Of a DNA stretch of 64,000 nucleotides, positions 35,319 through 43,565 are shown piece after piece. The first letter of the stretch is position 1. Each line of letters begins with the position of its first letter. Made by a program: the position numbers and the translations under genes. Source of the DNA: Bacteroidales bacterium. Lineage in GTDB: Bacteria; Bacteroidota; Bacteroidia; Bacteroidales; F082. The stretch lies in NCBI GenBank assembly GCA_023229245.1, contig JALNZU010000001.1:124001-188000 (forward strand), read 5' to 3'. The notes beneath the pieces are model-generated. The model did no database searches. It saw only the letters and a program-made list of their open reading frames with translations, and was not told the origin of the DNA.

Positions 35319-35345
35319 AAGGCCGGTATGTTTCCGGCCTTTTTT
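35319..35345 (+). terminator. Intrinsic terminator of hup
   Basis: AAGGCCGG (35319-35326) pairs with CCGGCCTT (35334-35341), followed by a T run. Confidence 0.92.
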
Positions 35346-35351
35346 ATATTC

Positions 35352-36221
35352 CTAACTCAGATAGGCATCTAATGCTATTGCTATTATGATCAGCAGAACA
35401 AAATAGTTGATCCTCATAAAGTAATAAAATGGATTCAACTTATCGGCACGTTTTAATAATCCCAAAAATGCGCCTAACAACCATAGTGCTAATACTGCCA
35501 TGAGCAAGGAAATGGCTGCTGAATGTATCATACCAGTCAACGGAAACAACAAGGCAGATAAGACGGTAGTTAGAGTCCATGCAAAAATCTGATATCGAAT
35601 ATGTTGTACAGAATGCCGTTGAGTTATAGACGGATAGCCTGCTTGTATATATTCGTCACCGTAGTGTATCATCAACAGCCAGAAATGAGGTACCTGCCAA
35701 ACGAAAAAGAACCATGCGATGACCAATGCCTGCCACGACCATAAGACGCCTCCGGCTGCAACCCATCCTACCAAAGGAGGTAAGGAACCTATCACCGAGC
35801 CGGGTATGACAGCATAAGCAGTAACCCGTTTTAAAGGGGTGTAAATTCCGTTGTACCATATCATCGCCAATATTCCCAACCACATGCCTTCAAAAGCTGA
35901 GCCGAGATAAAGAAGCACTGAGCCTGAAATAGTGAGTATCAAGACTATACCCATAACTGCTGCTTTGCTTATCTTACCCGAAGGGATAGGACGCTTGCGT
36001 GTACGCGCCATCAGACCGTCGCGGTCGCTATCCTGTACATGATTCAACGCTCCTGAACCACAGGCTAATAAAAATATTCCCAAGACGGGGAGAAACAGTC
36101 CAACGTCAATCTTACCTTTAGCCAAAACATATCCGGCCAAAGTAGTTAGTGCCACAAGAAAAGTGATACGTACCTTAGTAAGTTCGGCAAGGATATGTAA
36201 CGAGTACTTGATCTTTTTCAT
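35352..36221 (-). CDS. ctaB: Protoheme IX farnesyltransferase (heme O synthase)
   Basis: A 289-residue polytopic UbiA-family prenyltransferase with about eight to nine membrane helices. The Asp-rich site reads NHVQDSDRDGLMARTRKRP, matching the heme O synthase pattern of Asp residues followed by MxRTxxRP. It adds a farnesyl group to protoheme for heme-copper oxidases. The ATG at 36221 places the first residues just before the first helix; a longer frame from 36281 is not supported. No oxidase subunit gene is next to it in this window. Another UbiA-type substrate cannot be fully excluded. Confidence 0.85.
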   Translation of the reverse strand: MKKIKYSLHILAELTKVRITFLVALTTLAGYVLAKGKIDVGLFLPVLGIFLLACGSGALNHVQDSDRDGLMARTRKRPIPSGKISKAAVMGIVLILTISGSVLLYLGSAFEGMWLGILAMIWYNGIYTPLKRVTAYAVIPGSVIGSLPPLVGWVAAGGVLWSWQALVIAWFFFVWQVPHFWLLMIHYGDEYIQAGYPSITQRHSVQHIRYQIFAWTLTTVLSALLFPLTGMIHSAAISLLMAVLALWLLGAFLGLLKRADKLNPFYYFMRINYFVLLIIIAIALDAYLS

Positions 36222-36630
36222 GATTCCCAATTTAAAACAAAACAACAAGCTAAACCCCAATTTTAGATTCCTATAACTCAAAAAACAGTATACGCAAGCA
36301 GTAAACTTTTTATGGCTACTAAATTAGAACTATTCCTATGGTAAGCTTCTGAAATTAGATTTTAAAACATCTATTTTTTCCTGCCAGTTGATCTCAATCA
36401 GCTTATTCTGGCAGCTTATATCATATTTCAACATGCATTGAAATTAGTTGTATCTATGTTATTTACTATGAGCCGGTATATACCGTTTCACAAAAGAAAA
36501 ACAAATTTTAACATATTAAAATCAACTGGTTATACAATTTGGCATTGTTATTGTAAATATACCTCCAGTAGTTTTTTTCATTAGATATTGGTTGGTTAAA
36601 GTAAAAGGCCCTGCACATGCGGGGCTTTTT
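36222..36630. other. Intergenic region with three inverted repeats
   Basis: Between uvrA (ends 36631) and ctaB (starts 36221), both minus strand, no gene is visible. There are three inverted repeats: CTGCCAG/CTGGCAG (36381-36387 and 36408-36414, enclosing TGAT/ATCA), TTTCAA/TTGAAA (36426-36431 and 36438-36443), and a perfect 12-base palindrome CGGTATATACCG (36474-36485). They may be operator sites or RNA structure. No exact TAnnTTTG box for ctaB was found on the minus strand. Confidence 0.45.
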
Positions 36631-36632
36631 TT
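36603..36632. terminator. Intrinsic terminator, strongest on the plus strand
   Basis: AGGCCCTGC pairs with GCGGGGCTT around ACAT, with T7 to the right and AAAA to the left. It adjoins the uvrA stop and could terminate uvrA on the minus strand, but its longer T tract serves plus-strand transcripts, for which no gene is seen upstream. Confidence 0.75.
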
Positions 36633-39471
36633 ATTGTAGTTCAGGTTTTAAATAAAATGCCGTATAGCTAGTGGGATGCTTTGCAATTTGTTCGGGCGTT
36701 CCTTGTGCGATAATCTCACCTCCCCTTATCCCTCCTTCGGGGCCAAGGTCGATAATATGATCTGCCGTTTTTATGACCTCCATATTATGCTCAATGATGA
36801 TGACAGTATTTCCTTTGTCAACTAATTTATTCAGCACATCCAGCAATACTTTCACGTCTTCAAAATGCAATCCGGTTGTAGGCTCATCCAATATATAAAT
36901 TGTTTTTCCTGTGTCCCGCTTGGATAATTCTGATGCCAGTTTTACTCTTTGAGCCTCACCACCTGAAATTGTTGTAGAAGATTGGCCTAAAGTCAGATAT
37001 CCTAATCCCACATTTCTCAGCGTCCTGATTTTTTGATAGATAGCCGGGATATTTTCAAAAAACTCTATCGCCTGATCAATTGTCATATTCAGTACATCAT
37101 TGATTGACTTTCCTTTGTAACGAACTTCCAATGTCTCCCGATTGTATCTTTTCCCGTGGCACACCTCACATTGTACTGCTACGTCAGGCAGAAAGTTCAT
37201 TTCGATGATCTTCATCCCGGCCCCTTTACAAGCCTCGCAACGACCTCCACTCACATTGAAAGAGAATCGGCCGGGCTTATAGGCTCTGATCTTGGATTCG
37301 GGTAGCCCGGCGAAAAGTTTTCGTATCTCATCAAACACTTTGGTATAGGTAGCCGGATTGGAACGTGGCGTTCGACCTATAGGAGCCTGATCGATTTCGA
37401 TCACCTTATCAACAAGCTTCAGTCCTTCAACACTATCATAAGGTAAAGGTTTTTTAACCGACTGATAAAAATATTGACTCAAAATAGGATATAAAGTCTC
37501 ATTGATCAAGCTTGATTTACCCGATCCGCTGACTCCCGTCACACATATCATTTTGCCAAGAGGTATATGTAGTTCCACATTTTTCAGGTTATTCCCTCTG
37601 GCTCCTTTCACAACCAACTCTTGATGCTTTTTCCCATTTCTACGCACTGATGGAACTATGATCGCCCGCTTTCCACTTAAATATTGGCAAGTAATACTTT
37701 TGCAATCCATGAGTTCACCCGGTTTTCCCTGAGCTACAATTTTTCCACCATTCACACCTGCACCAGGCCCTATATCCACCACATGATCAGCAGCCAATAT
37801 AGTGTCTTTGTCGTGCTCTACAACAATGACCGAATTTCCAATATCCCGCAACTGCCGTAAGCTATTGATCAAGCGGTGATTATCCCGTTGATGAAGGCCG
37901 ATGCTGGGTTCATCCAGGATATATAGAACGCCAGTAAGTTGTGATCCTATCTGGGTTGCTAAACGTATGCGCTGCGACTCGCCACCGGAAAGGCTCAATG
38001 CCGGACGGTTCAGATTCAGATAATCAATACCTACTTCCAACAGAAAATGAATACGCTTATCAATCTCTCTAAGTACTTCTCGTCCGATTGTTAATTGCCG
38101 GTCGTTCAATTTGTCCGGTAAGCCTGCGATCCATTTTGCCAAAGTGGCGATATCCATAGAAGCAGCATCAGCAATATTTTTCCCATCTAAAAGAAAATAT
38201 ATGGATTCTTTTTTCAGTCGTGTGCCTTCGCAAGTTGGGCAAATAATCTGATCCATAAAGCCTTGAGCCCATCGGCGTATTGCCGGTGATGCATCTTCAT
38301 TATCCTGTGAAATGATGAAGTTGACAATACCTTCGAAATTAAGGTTATAGGTAGATACTATACCTAAGTATTCTTTTTTCACCTCAACAGTTTCATTCGA
38401 TCCGTACAGCAGTGCATCCAAAGCTTCTTCGGAAATATCACGCAATGGTGTATCCATGCTGAATTTATGCTTGTGAACTATGGCTTCCACTTGTCCGAAA
38501 ATCCAGTTATTCTTGTATTCCCCCAAAGGTGCTAATCCTCCTTTTTTAATACTTAGTGAGGGATCAGGGATAATTTTTTGCAGGTCAATCTGAGTGATCT
38601 TCCCTAATCCGTTACATTTCGGACAAGCACCGTAGGGACTGTTGAACGAGAATGTGTTAGGCTCTGGTTCGCTATAAGAAATACCGGTGGTAGGGCACAT
38701 CAGCATCTTGCTGTAATAACGCAGCTGGTTGCTGTCGACATCAAGCAGTTGCATCAGTCCGCGCCCGTGTTTCATACAACTTTGAACCGACTGTCTAAGC
38801 CTGTTTATATCTGACTGCGACAGATCAAGACGGTCTATCACCATTTCAATATCGTGCACTTTATACCGGTCAATCTGCATCCCAAATACGATATCGCGTA
38901 TCTCACCATCTACACGCACTTTGAGAAAGCCGGCCTGTCTGATCTGCTCAAACAATTCCCTATAGTGTCCTTTACGCCCTCTGACTACCGGTGCTAAGAG
39001 GATCACCTTTTTATTATTAAACTGATCCAATATCAGTTGTACGATCTGGTCTTCGGCATAACGTACCATCTTCTCCCCTGTTTCATAAGAAAAGGCTTCA
39101 GCTGTACGGGCATAAAGCAGCCGTAGAAAGTCGTAAATCTCGGTGATAGTACCAACTGTAGATCGAGGGTTGCGGTTTACCGATTTTTGTTCGATAGAAA
39201 TTACCGGACTTAAGCCTGTAATACGATCTACATCAGGACGCTCCATATTACCAATGAATTGGCGTGCATAGGCCGAGAACGATTCCATATATCGGCGCTG
39301 CCCTTCCGCATAAATCGTATCAAAAGCCAGAGACGACTTGCCACTACCACTCAAACCTGTGATGACCACTAGTTCGTTGCGAGGGATCTTCAGGTCAATA
39401 TTGCGTAGATTATGCACACGAGCACCCTGTATCTCCAAAAATTTATCTTCCGAAAAACTATTATCTGTCAT
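36631..39471 (-). CDS. uvrA: Excinuclease ABC subunit A
   Basis: A 946-residue DNA damage sensor of nucleotide excision repair. Two ABC-type ATPase halves are visible: Walker A GLSGSGKSSLAF near residue 40 and GVSGSGKSSLI near 650, signatures LSGGESQRIRLA and ISGGEAQRVKLA, and Walker B VLYILDEPSIGLHQRD and TIYILDEPTTGLH. Zinc-finger cysteines appear at CPKCNGLG, CPTCEGTR and CEACKGAG. Length is standard (E. coli 940). Its start overlaps the stop of the transglycosylase gene upstream by 11 bases, so it is the last gene of the lpdA-rfbC-transglycosylase-uvrA run. Confidence 0.98.
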   Translation of the reverse strand: MTDNSFSEDKFLEIQGARVHNLRNIDLKIPRNELVVITGLSGSGKSSLAFDTIYAEGQRRYMESFSAYARQFIGNMERPDVDRITGLSPVISIEQKSVNRNPRSTVGTITEIYDFLRLLYARTAEAFSYETGEKMVRYAEDQIVQLILDQFNNKKVILLAPVVRGRKGHYRELFEQIRQAGFLKVRVDGEIRDIVFGMQIDRYKVHDIEMVIDRLDLSQSDINRLRQSVQSCMKHGRGLMQLLDVDSNQLRYYSKMLMCPTTGISYSEPEPNTFSFNSPYGACPKCNGLGKITQIDLQKIIPDPSLSIKKGGLAPLGEYKNNWIFGQVEAIVHKHKFSMDTPLRDISEEALDALLYGSNETVEVKKEYLGIVSTYNLNFEGIVNFIISQDNEDASPAIRRWAQGFMDQIICPTCEGTRLKKESIYFLLDGKNIADAASMDIATLAKWIAGLPDKLNDRQLTIGREVLREIDKRIHFLLEVGIDYLNLNRPALSLSGGESQRIRLATQIGSQLTGVLYILDEPSIGLHQRDNHRLINSLRQLRDIGNSVIVVEHDKDTILAADHVVDIGPGAGVNGGKIVAQGKPGELMDCKSITCQYLSGKRAIIVPSVRRNGKKHQELVVKGARGNNLKNVELHIPLGKMICVTGVSGSGKSSLINETLYPILSQYFYQSVKKPLPYDSVEGLKLVDKVIEIDQAPIGRTPRSNPATYTKVFDEIRKLFAGLPESKIRAYKPGRFSFNVSGGRCEACKGAGMKIIEMNFLPDVAVQCEVCHGKRYNRETLEVRYKGKSINDVLNMTIDQAIEFFENIPAIYQKIRTLRNVGLGYLTLGQSSTTISGGEAQRVKLASELSKRDTGKTIYILDEPTTGLHFEDVKVLLDVLNKLVDKGNTVIIIEHNMEVIKTADHIIDLGPEGGIRGGEIIAQGTPEQIAKHPTSYTAFYLKPELQ

Positions 39472-40477
39472 ATACAGGTATCTCTGGTTTGATAGGTACT
39501 GCTTCCTGATTGGTATTCAAAAGAATAGTCTGAACTTCTTGATGAGTCAGATTAAAGGGAGCTATAGGAATTTTTATTTCATACGACTTACCGCTTGAAA
39601 CAGGCAGTTGATTAGAGCGTAACCAAGGATTAAAATATTTTAACAGCTTATATGAAACACCTTGTGACCATGCGAACTCAGCTAAGTTGGGAATTGATTC
39701 TACAACAAGCATAGTACGCCATTTCAAGGGCTGATACTGAGGCTCTGCCAACGGATAAAATCCATATTTGTCCGGATCATTCATAATCATCTTTATAGCG
39801 ATCATGCGAAAGAGGTAGCGTTCGGTTTCTTCGGCCATTAACAGATCGAAATAAGAAGAAGCCTGTTGCTCTGATAGAAAGCCGTCAATGCGCTTTGTTC
39901 CGGCATTATATGCTGCTGCTACCAAAGCCCAACTCCCGTATTTGTCATATGCTTTTTTAAAATAGCGGCAAGCAGCCCGGGTTGCTTTTTCTAGATGGTA
40001 GCGTTCATCCACATTGGTATTCACCTCTAACCCATACTCTTTAGCTGTTGATTCCATAAACTGCCAGAATCCGACAGCACCGGCCGGTGAACGGGTGTTG
40101 GTGAGGTTGCTCTCTATCATACACAGGTATTTCAAATCGTTGGGAACTCCTTGCTCTTCAAGTATAGGTTCAATAACAGGCAGCCAACGACCGGCTCTTT
40201 TCAGCAACAACATGGTTGAGCTGTGCCAATAGGTATTGACAATCAGCTCACGCTCTAAATTTTCGGCTATATAAAACATCTCTAACGGAATACGTTCGCC
40301 GGCAAACCAAATTTCATAAGGCAGATCGAAACTGAATAACTGCACAGGCTGTAGTCCATCGGGAGTTTGTGGATGTACCTGCTGTTTAGCTTGTAAAATG
40401 GACAGCCGGTGCCACTGCAATACAAGCACTGATACTAAAACCAGCAGGATGGCTATTGTAATCTTCCTGTACTTCAT
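39461..40477 (-). CDS. Membrane-anchored lytic transglycosylase (SLT/MltD-type)
   Basis: A 338-residue cell-wall enzyme with an N-terminal membrane anchor or signal (residues 6-20). The goose-lysozyme-like SLT domain (about 100-230) has catalytic Glu122 in MIESNLTNTRSP, followed by GAVGFWQFMESTA and the AAYNAG motif. It cleaves the MurNAc-GlcNAc bond to form 1,6-anhydro-MurNAc. The C-terminal ~80 residues resemble a LysM-like wall-binding segment but are too diverged for certainty. The gene overlaps uvrA. Confidence 0.88.
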   Translation of the reverse strand: MKYRKITIAILLVLVSVLVLQWHRLSILQAKQQVHPQTPDGLQPVQLFSFDLPYEIWFAGERIPLEMFYIAENLERELIVNTYWHSSTMLLLKRAGRWLPVIEPILEEQGVPNDLKYLCMIESNLTNTRSPAGAVGFWQFMESTAKEYGLEVNTNVDERYHLEKATRAACRYFKKAYDKYGSWALVAAAYNAGTKRIDGFLSEQQASSYFDLLMAEETERYLFRMIAIKMIMNDPDKYGFYPLAEPQYQPLKWRTMLVVESIPNLAEFAWSQGVSYKLLKYFNPWLRSNQLPVSSGKSYEIKIPIAPFNLTHQEVQTILLNTNQEAVPIKPEIPVYDR

Positions 40478-40527
40478 AAAAAATACTATTCTTCTCTGAT
40501 AAACAGAACAAACAAAAACCAGAAAGG

Positions 40528-41070
40528 TCAGAACGGACTTTCAAAATCCTTAAAGAATGGTGCTTTCTTATCTTTTTCGGAGAGAAGTGGATTTACTATT
40601 CCCCAGTCGATGTTCAGATCAGGGTCGTCCCAGCGTATGCTTCCTTCAGAAGCCTGGTTATACACATTCGTACATTTATAAAAAAACACGGTATCATCTT
40701 CAAGGGTAACAAATCCATGTGCAAATCCGGGTGGTATCCAATACATCCATTTGTTGGATTCGGTCAGTTTAATGGATGCCCATCGTCCGTAAAAAGGCGA
40801 GTGTTTACGTATGTCAACAGCCACATCCAAGACAGCACCTTTCATCACCCGTACTAACTTACCCTGAGCAAAAGGGGGTGCCTGAAAGTGCAATCCGCGC
40901 AGCACATTTTTCATGCTTTTCGATTCGTTATCTTGTACAAAATTTTGGTCAATGCCGTGCTGCAGGAATTTTTCTTTGTTGTATGATTCAAAGAAATATC
41001 CTCTATGATCCTCAAATACTTTAGGTTTTAAGATCAGCAGATCGGGGATATCGGTTTGAATGATTTGCAT
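40528..41070 (-). CDS. rfbC: dTDP-4-dehydrorhamnose 3,5-epimerase
   Basis: A 180-residue cupin enzyme of dTDP-L-rhamnose synthesis. The catalytic histidine is His61 in LRGLHFQ; further family motifs are GKLVRVMKGAVLDVAVDIR and WIPPGFAHGF, and WDDPDLNIDW near the C-terminus. Length matches the family (about 183). The other rhamnose genes (rfbA, rfbB, rfbD) are not adjacent, so the pathway is dispersed in this genome. Confidence 0.95.
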   Translation of the reverse strand: MQIIQTDIPDLLILKPKVFEDHRGYFFESYNKEKFLQHGIDQNFVQDNESKSMKNVLRGLHFQAPPFAQGKLVRVMKGAVLDVAVDIRKHSPFYGRWASIKLTESNKWMYWIPPGFAHGFVTLEDDTVFFYKCTNVYNQASEGSIRWDDPDLNIDWGIVNPLLSEKDKKAPFFKDFESPF

Positions 41071-41125
41071 CTGTCTGAAAGTTTTGTCTGATAGGACTAT
41101 AGGGTATCTCTGTTTGTATCTGTTG

Positions 41126-42517
41126 TTACAAGTGGATCACTTCACCATATGCATCAGCTGCTGCTTCCATGATAGCTTCCGACATTGTAGGATGCGGGTG
41201 CACTGTTTTGATGATCTCGTAACCTGTAGTCTCTAACTTACGTGCTGCCACAGCTTCGGCTATCATTTCAGTTACGTTTTCACCTATCATATGGCAACCT
41301 AACCATTCACCATATTTTGCATCGAATATAACTTTCACAAATCCATCTTTGCTTCCCGATGCACTTGCTTTGCCTGAGGCAGAAAATGGGAATTTACCTA
41401 CTTTTATTTCATAGCCTGCCTCGCGGGCTTGTTTTTCTGTCATTCCAACCGATGCCACTTCGGGTGTGGTATATGTGCAGCTTGGTATATTTCCGTAATC
41501 TAATGCCTGAGGGTTCAGACCACTGAAAGCCTCTACACAGGTAATTGCTTCGTGCGAAGCGGTATGCGCTAAAGCAGGGCCATGTACGATATCACCTATG
41601 GCATAAACTCCTTCTATATTGGTACGATAGAAATCATCAACTATTACTTTACCTTTATCTACCTGAACACCAACCTCTTCTAATCCTAACCCTTCAAGAT
41701 TAGTTACTACGCCAACAGCAGAAAGCACTAAATCAGCCTCAACTATTTCTTCACCCTTTTTGGTTTTGATGGTTACCTTGCATTTTTTTCCGGAGGTATC
41801 CACATGCTCTACTGAAGAGTTTGTCATCACTTTCATCTTAGATTTTTTGAAAGAACGCTCTAACTGTTTGGATACTTCTTCATCTTCAATAGGTAATATA
41901 GTGGGCATAAATTCCACTAAGGTGATAGTCACTCCAAGTGAATGGAAGAAGAATGCAAACTCACTTCCGATAGCACCTGATCCAACAACAACCATTGATT
42001 CGGGCAGCTCCGATAGTACTAACGCATCGCGATAGCCCAGAATTTTTTTATGGTCTATGGACATAGAAGGCAGCTCTTTGCTTCGGGCTCCAGTAGCCAG
42101 TATGATATGTCCGGCCTCATATTGTTTCTTACTCTTATCGTCAGAAATTACTTCAACTTTCTTTCCAGGTAATAATTTTCCAAAGCCGTTGATGAGATCT
42201 ATCTTATTTTTTTTGAACAAATATTGCACTCCTTTGCTCATTCCATCAGCTACCGTCCGGCTACGTTGTACTATAGCTTTCAGATCGGGCTTTGCTTGTG
42301 CATCAAGGCGGATCCCATAATCGGCGGCTTGTTTGACATAATTGAACACTTGTGCACTTTTAAGTAATGCTTTGGTAGGTATGCAGCCCCAGTTCAGACA
42401 AATACCACCCAATTCGGCCTTTTCTACTACAGCAACTTTCTTTCCTAATTGCGAGGCTCTGATAGCAGCTACATAACCTCCCGGGCCGCTACCTATAACA
42501 ATAACATCGTATTTCAT
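41126..42517 (-). CDS. lpdA: Dihydrolipoyl dehydrogenase
   Basis: A 463-residue FAD flavoenzyme that reoxidises dihydrolipoamide in 2-oxoacid dehydrogenase or glycine cleavage complexes. Visible are the FAD site GSGPGGYVAA, the redox disulfide Cys40/Cys45 in GGICLNWGCIPTK, the NAD site VVGSGAIGSEFA, the second FAD motif YAIGDIV, and the C-terminal His-Glu pair in HPHPTMSE. The gene has its own -7 box at 42562-42555 and heads a minus-strand run to uvrA. Confidence 0.97.
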   Translation of the reverse strand: MKYDVIVIGSGPGGYVAAIRASQLGKKVAVVEKAELGGICLNWGCIPTKALLKSAQVFNYVKQAADYGIRLDAQAKPDLKAIVQRSRTVADGMSKGVQYLFKKNKIDLINGFGKLLPGKKVEVISDDKSKKQYEAGHIILATGARSKELPSMSIDHKKILGYRDALVLSELPESMVVVGSGAIGSEFAFFFHSLGVTITLVEFMPTILPIEDEEVSKQLERSFKKSKMKVMTNSSVEHVDTSGKKCKVTIKTKKGEEIVEADLVLSAVGVVTNLEGLGLEEVGVQVDKGKVIVDDFYRTNIEGVYAIGDIVHGPALAHTASHEAITCVEAFSGLNPQALDYGNIPSCTYTTPEVASVGMTEKQAREAGYEIKVGKFPFSASGKASASGSKDGFVKVIFDAKYGEWLGCHMIGENVTEMIAEAVAARKLETTGYEIIKTVHPHPTMSEAIMEAAADAYGEVIHL

Positions 42518-42554
42518 AGCAAGATATTGAATTAATAGTGTTGGATTTATCGCG

Positions 42555-42562
42555 CAAAGTTA
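42555..42562 (-). promoter_or_regulatory. -7 box of the lpdA operon
   Basis: Minus strand reads TAACTTTG, matching TAnnTTTG, 38 bases before the ATG at 42517. Confidence 0.6.
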
Positions 42563-42763
42563 TAAATAATTCGCGCTCACTTTTGTTGTGTTCATCAGTG
42601 AACAAATACATGATCAGTAAAATCATCCGGTTGATCCTACCTTAAGTGTTGACATCGTAAATCATGCGTTGCACAACCGGAGATTATACAACACTTTAGT
42701 ATATGTTTTTGTTGAAGGGACAGAATTTTCTTTGATATCATCGTAGCTACATTTAATAAACAG
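42563..42763. other. Interleaved inverted repeats in the lpdA/ICMT intergenic region
   Basis: No gene seen. Two 8-base inverted repeats are interleaved: TCCGGTTG (42626-42633) with CAACCGGA (42674-42681), and AAGTGTTG (42644-42651) with CAACACTT (42689-42696). This is the order of a pseudoknot if transcribed. No promoter for such a transcript is evident. Confidence 0.35.
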
Positions 42764-42851
42764 TATTTTTGTAGCAGGTACCTGGCGTTTCATAACTCTC
42801 TACTTGCACTACAGCCGGAAAGGAGGCCGGTAAGCCGGGTACCGTTTTTTT
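42764..42851 (+). promoter_or_regulatory. Promoter plus terminator-like structured leader
   Basis: A -7 box TATTTTTG (42764-42771) predicts transcription from about 42775-42777. The RNA would begin with GGTACCTGGC (42777-42786), which pairs over 10 positions (one G-U) with GCCGGGTACC (42834-42843), immediately followed by T7 (42845-42851). Inside, CCGG (42815-42818) and CCGG (42827-42830) can form a second stem around an AAAGGAGG loop. The start codon of the next gene is 12 bases after the T run. This is the form of a transcription attenuator or riboswitch, or of a free ~75-nt RNA. Confidence 0.55.
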
Positions 42852-42862
42852 AGAAGACAGTC

Positions 42863-43306
42863 ATGACACAAAAACGCTGGAAAGCCTATTTTTATGTAAC
42901 CATTCAGTTTAGCATGTTGATACTGCTGTTAGCCAGTGGTCCGTGGATCAGTCGCGAACCTGCGGGCTTACTTATCGAAGCAGGTGGTGTGATCATAGGT
43001 ATCACGGCTATTGTTCAAATGCGACCGGGCAACTTCAATATCACGCCACTGCCAAAGAAAGGAGGACAACTAGTAACTCACGGCCTGTATCAATATATAC
43101 GACATCCGATGTATCTGGCTCAACTGATAGTATTTATACCATTGATCCATGAGCAATATACCCACTACCGACTTGCTTTCTGGTTAATTTTATTGGTCAA
43201 TTTAGTCTTTAAGCTCCGTTTCGAAGAAAAACAATTGCTCACACATTATCAGGGGTATAGTTCATATAGAGTTCAAAGTTGGCGATTGATTCCATTTATT
43301 TGGTGA
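42863..43306 (+). CDS. ICMT/PEMT-like membrane methyltransferase
   Basis: A 147-residue membrane protein with about four helices. The C-terminal half has the isoprenylcysteine carboxyl methyltransferase pattern: HGLYQYIRHPMYLAQL, then RFEEKQLLTHYQGYSSYR, which forms the S-adenosylmethionine pocket. Bacterial members methylate unknown small or lipid substrates. It is monocistronic behind the structured leader at 42764-42851. Confidence 0.82.
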   Translation: MTQKRWKAYFYVTIQFSMLILLLASGPWISREPAGLLIEAGGVIIGITAIVQMRPGNFNITPLPKKGGQLVTHGLYQYIRHPMYLAQLIVFIPLIHEQYTHYRLAFWLILLVNLVFKLRFEEKQLLTHYQGYSSYRVQSWRLIPFIW

Positions 43307-43565
43307 AATATAATCCTTAAGCTAAATGATGCAGCAACACAAGCTTACTCAAGCAAGTTGAACACATGATTAGACGTATACTACATATTTCAATTTGATG
43401 TAGTATCTCTAAATAGTTTGCCTTTAGAAGGATCAACACAGCCCATTACTGATTTTGTTAAAACCATAGCGTACTTTTTATTTACTTTGTACGTTTATTT
43501 ATGACTATGCCGGAATAAGCTACCGGTTGTTTTTGTTTGATAATTATTCTTACATCCAAACTATT

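Noticed and set aside
42777..42843. Assignment of the structured leader to a cobalamin, TPP or c-di-GMP riboswitch
   Set aside because: The conserved core sequences of these classes are not present; only the stem-plus-U-tract layout is similar.
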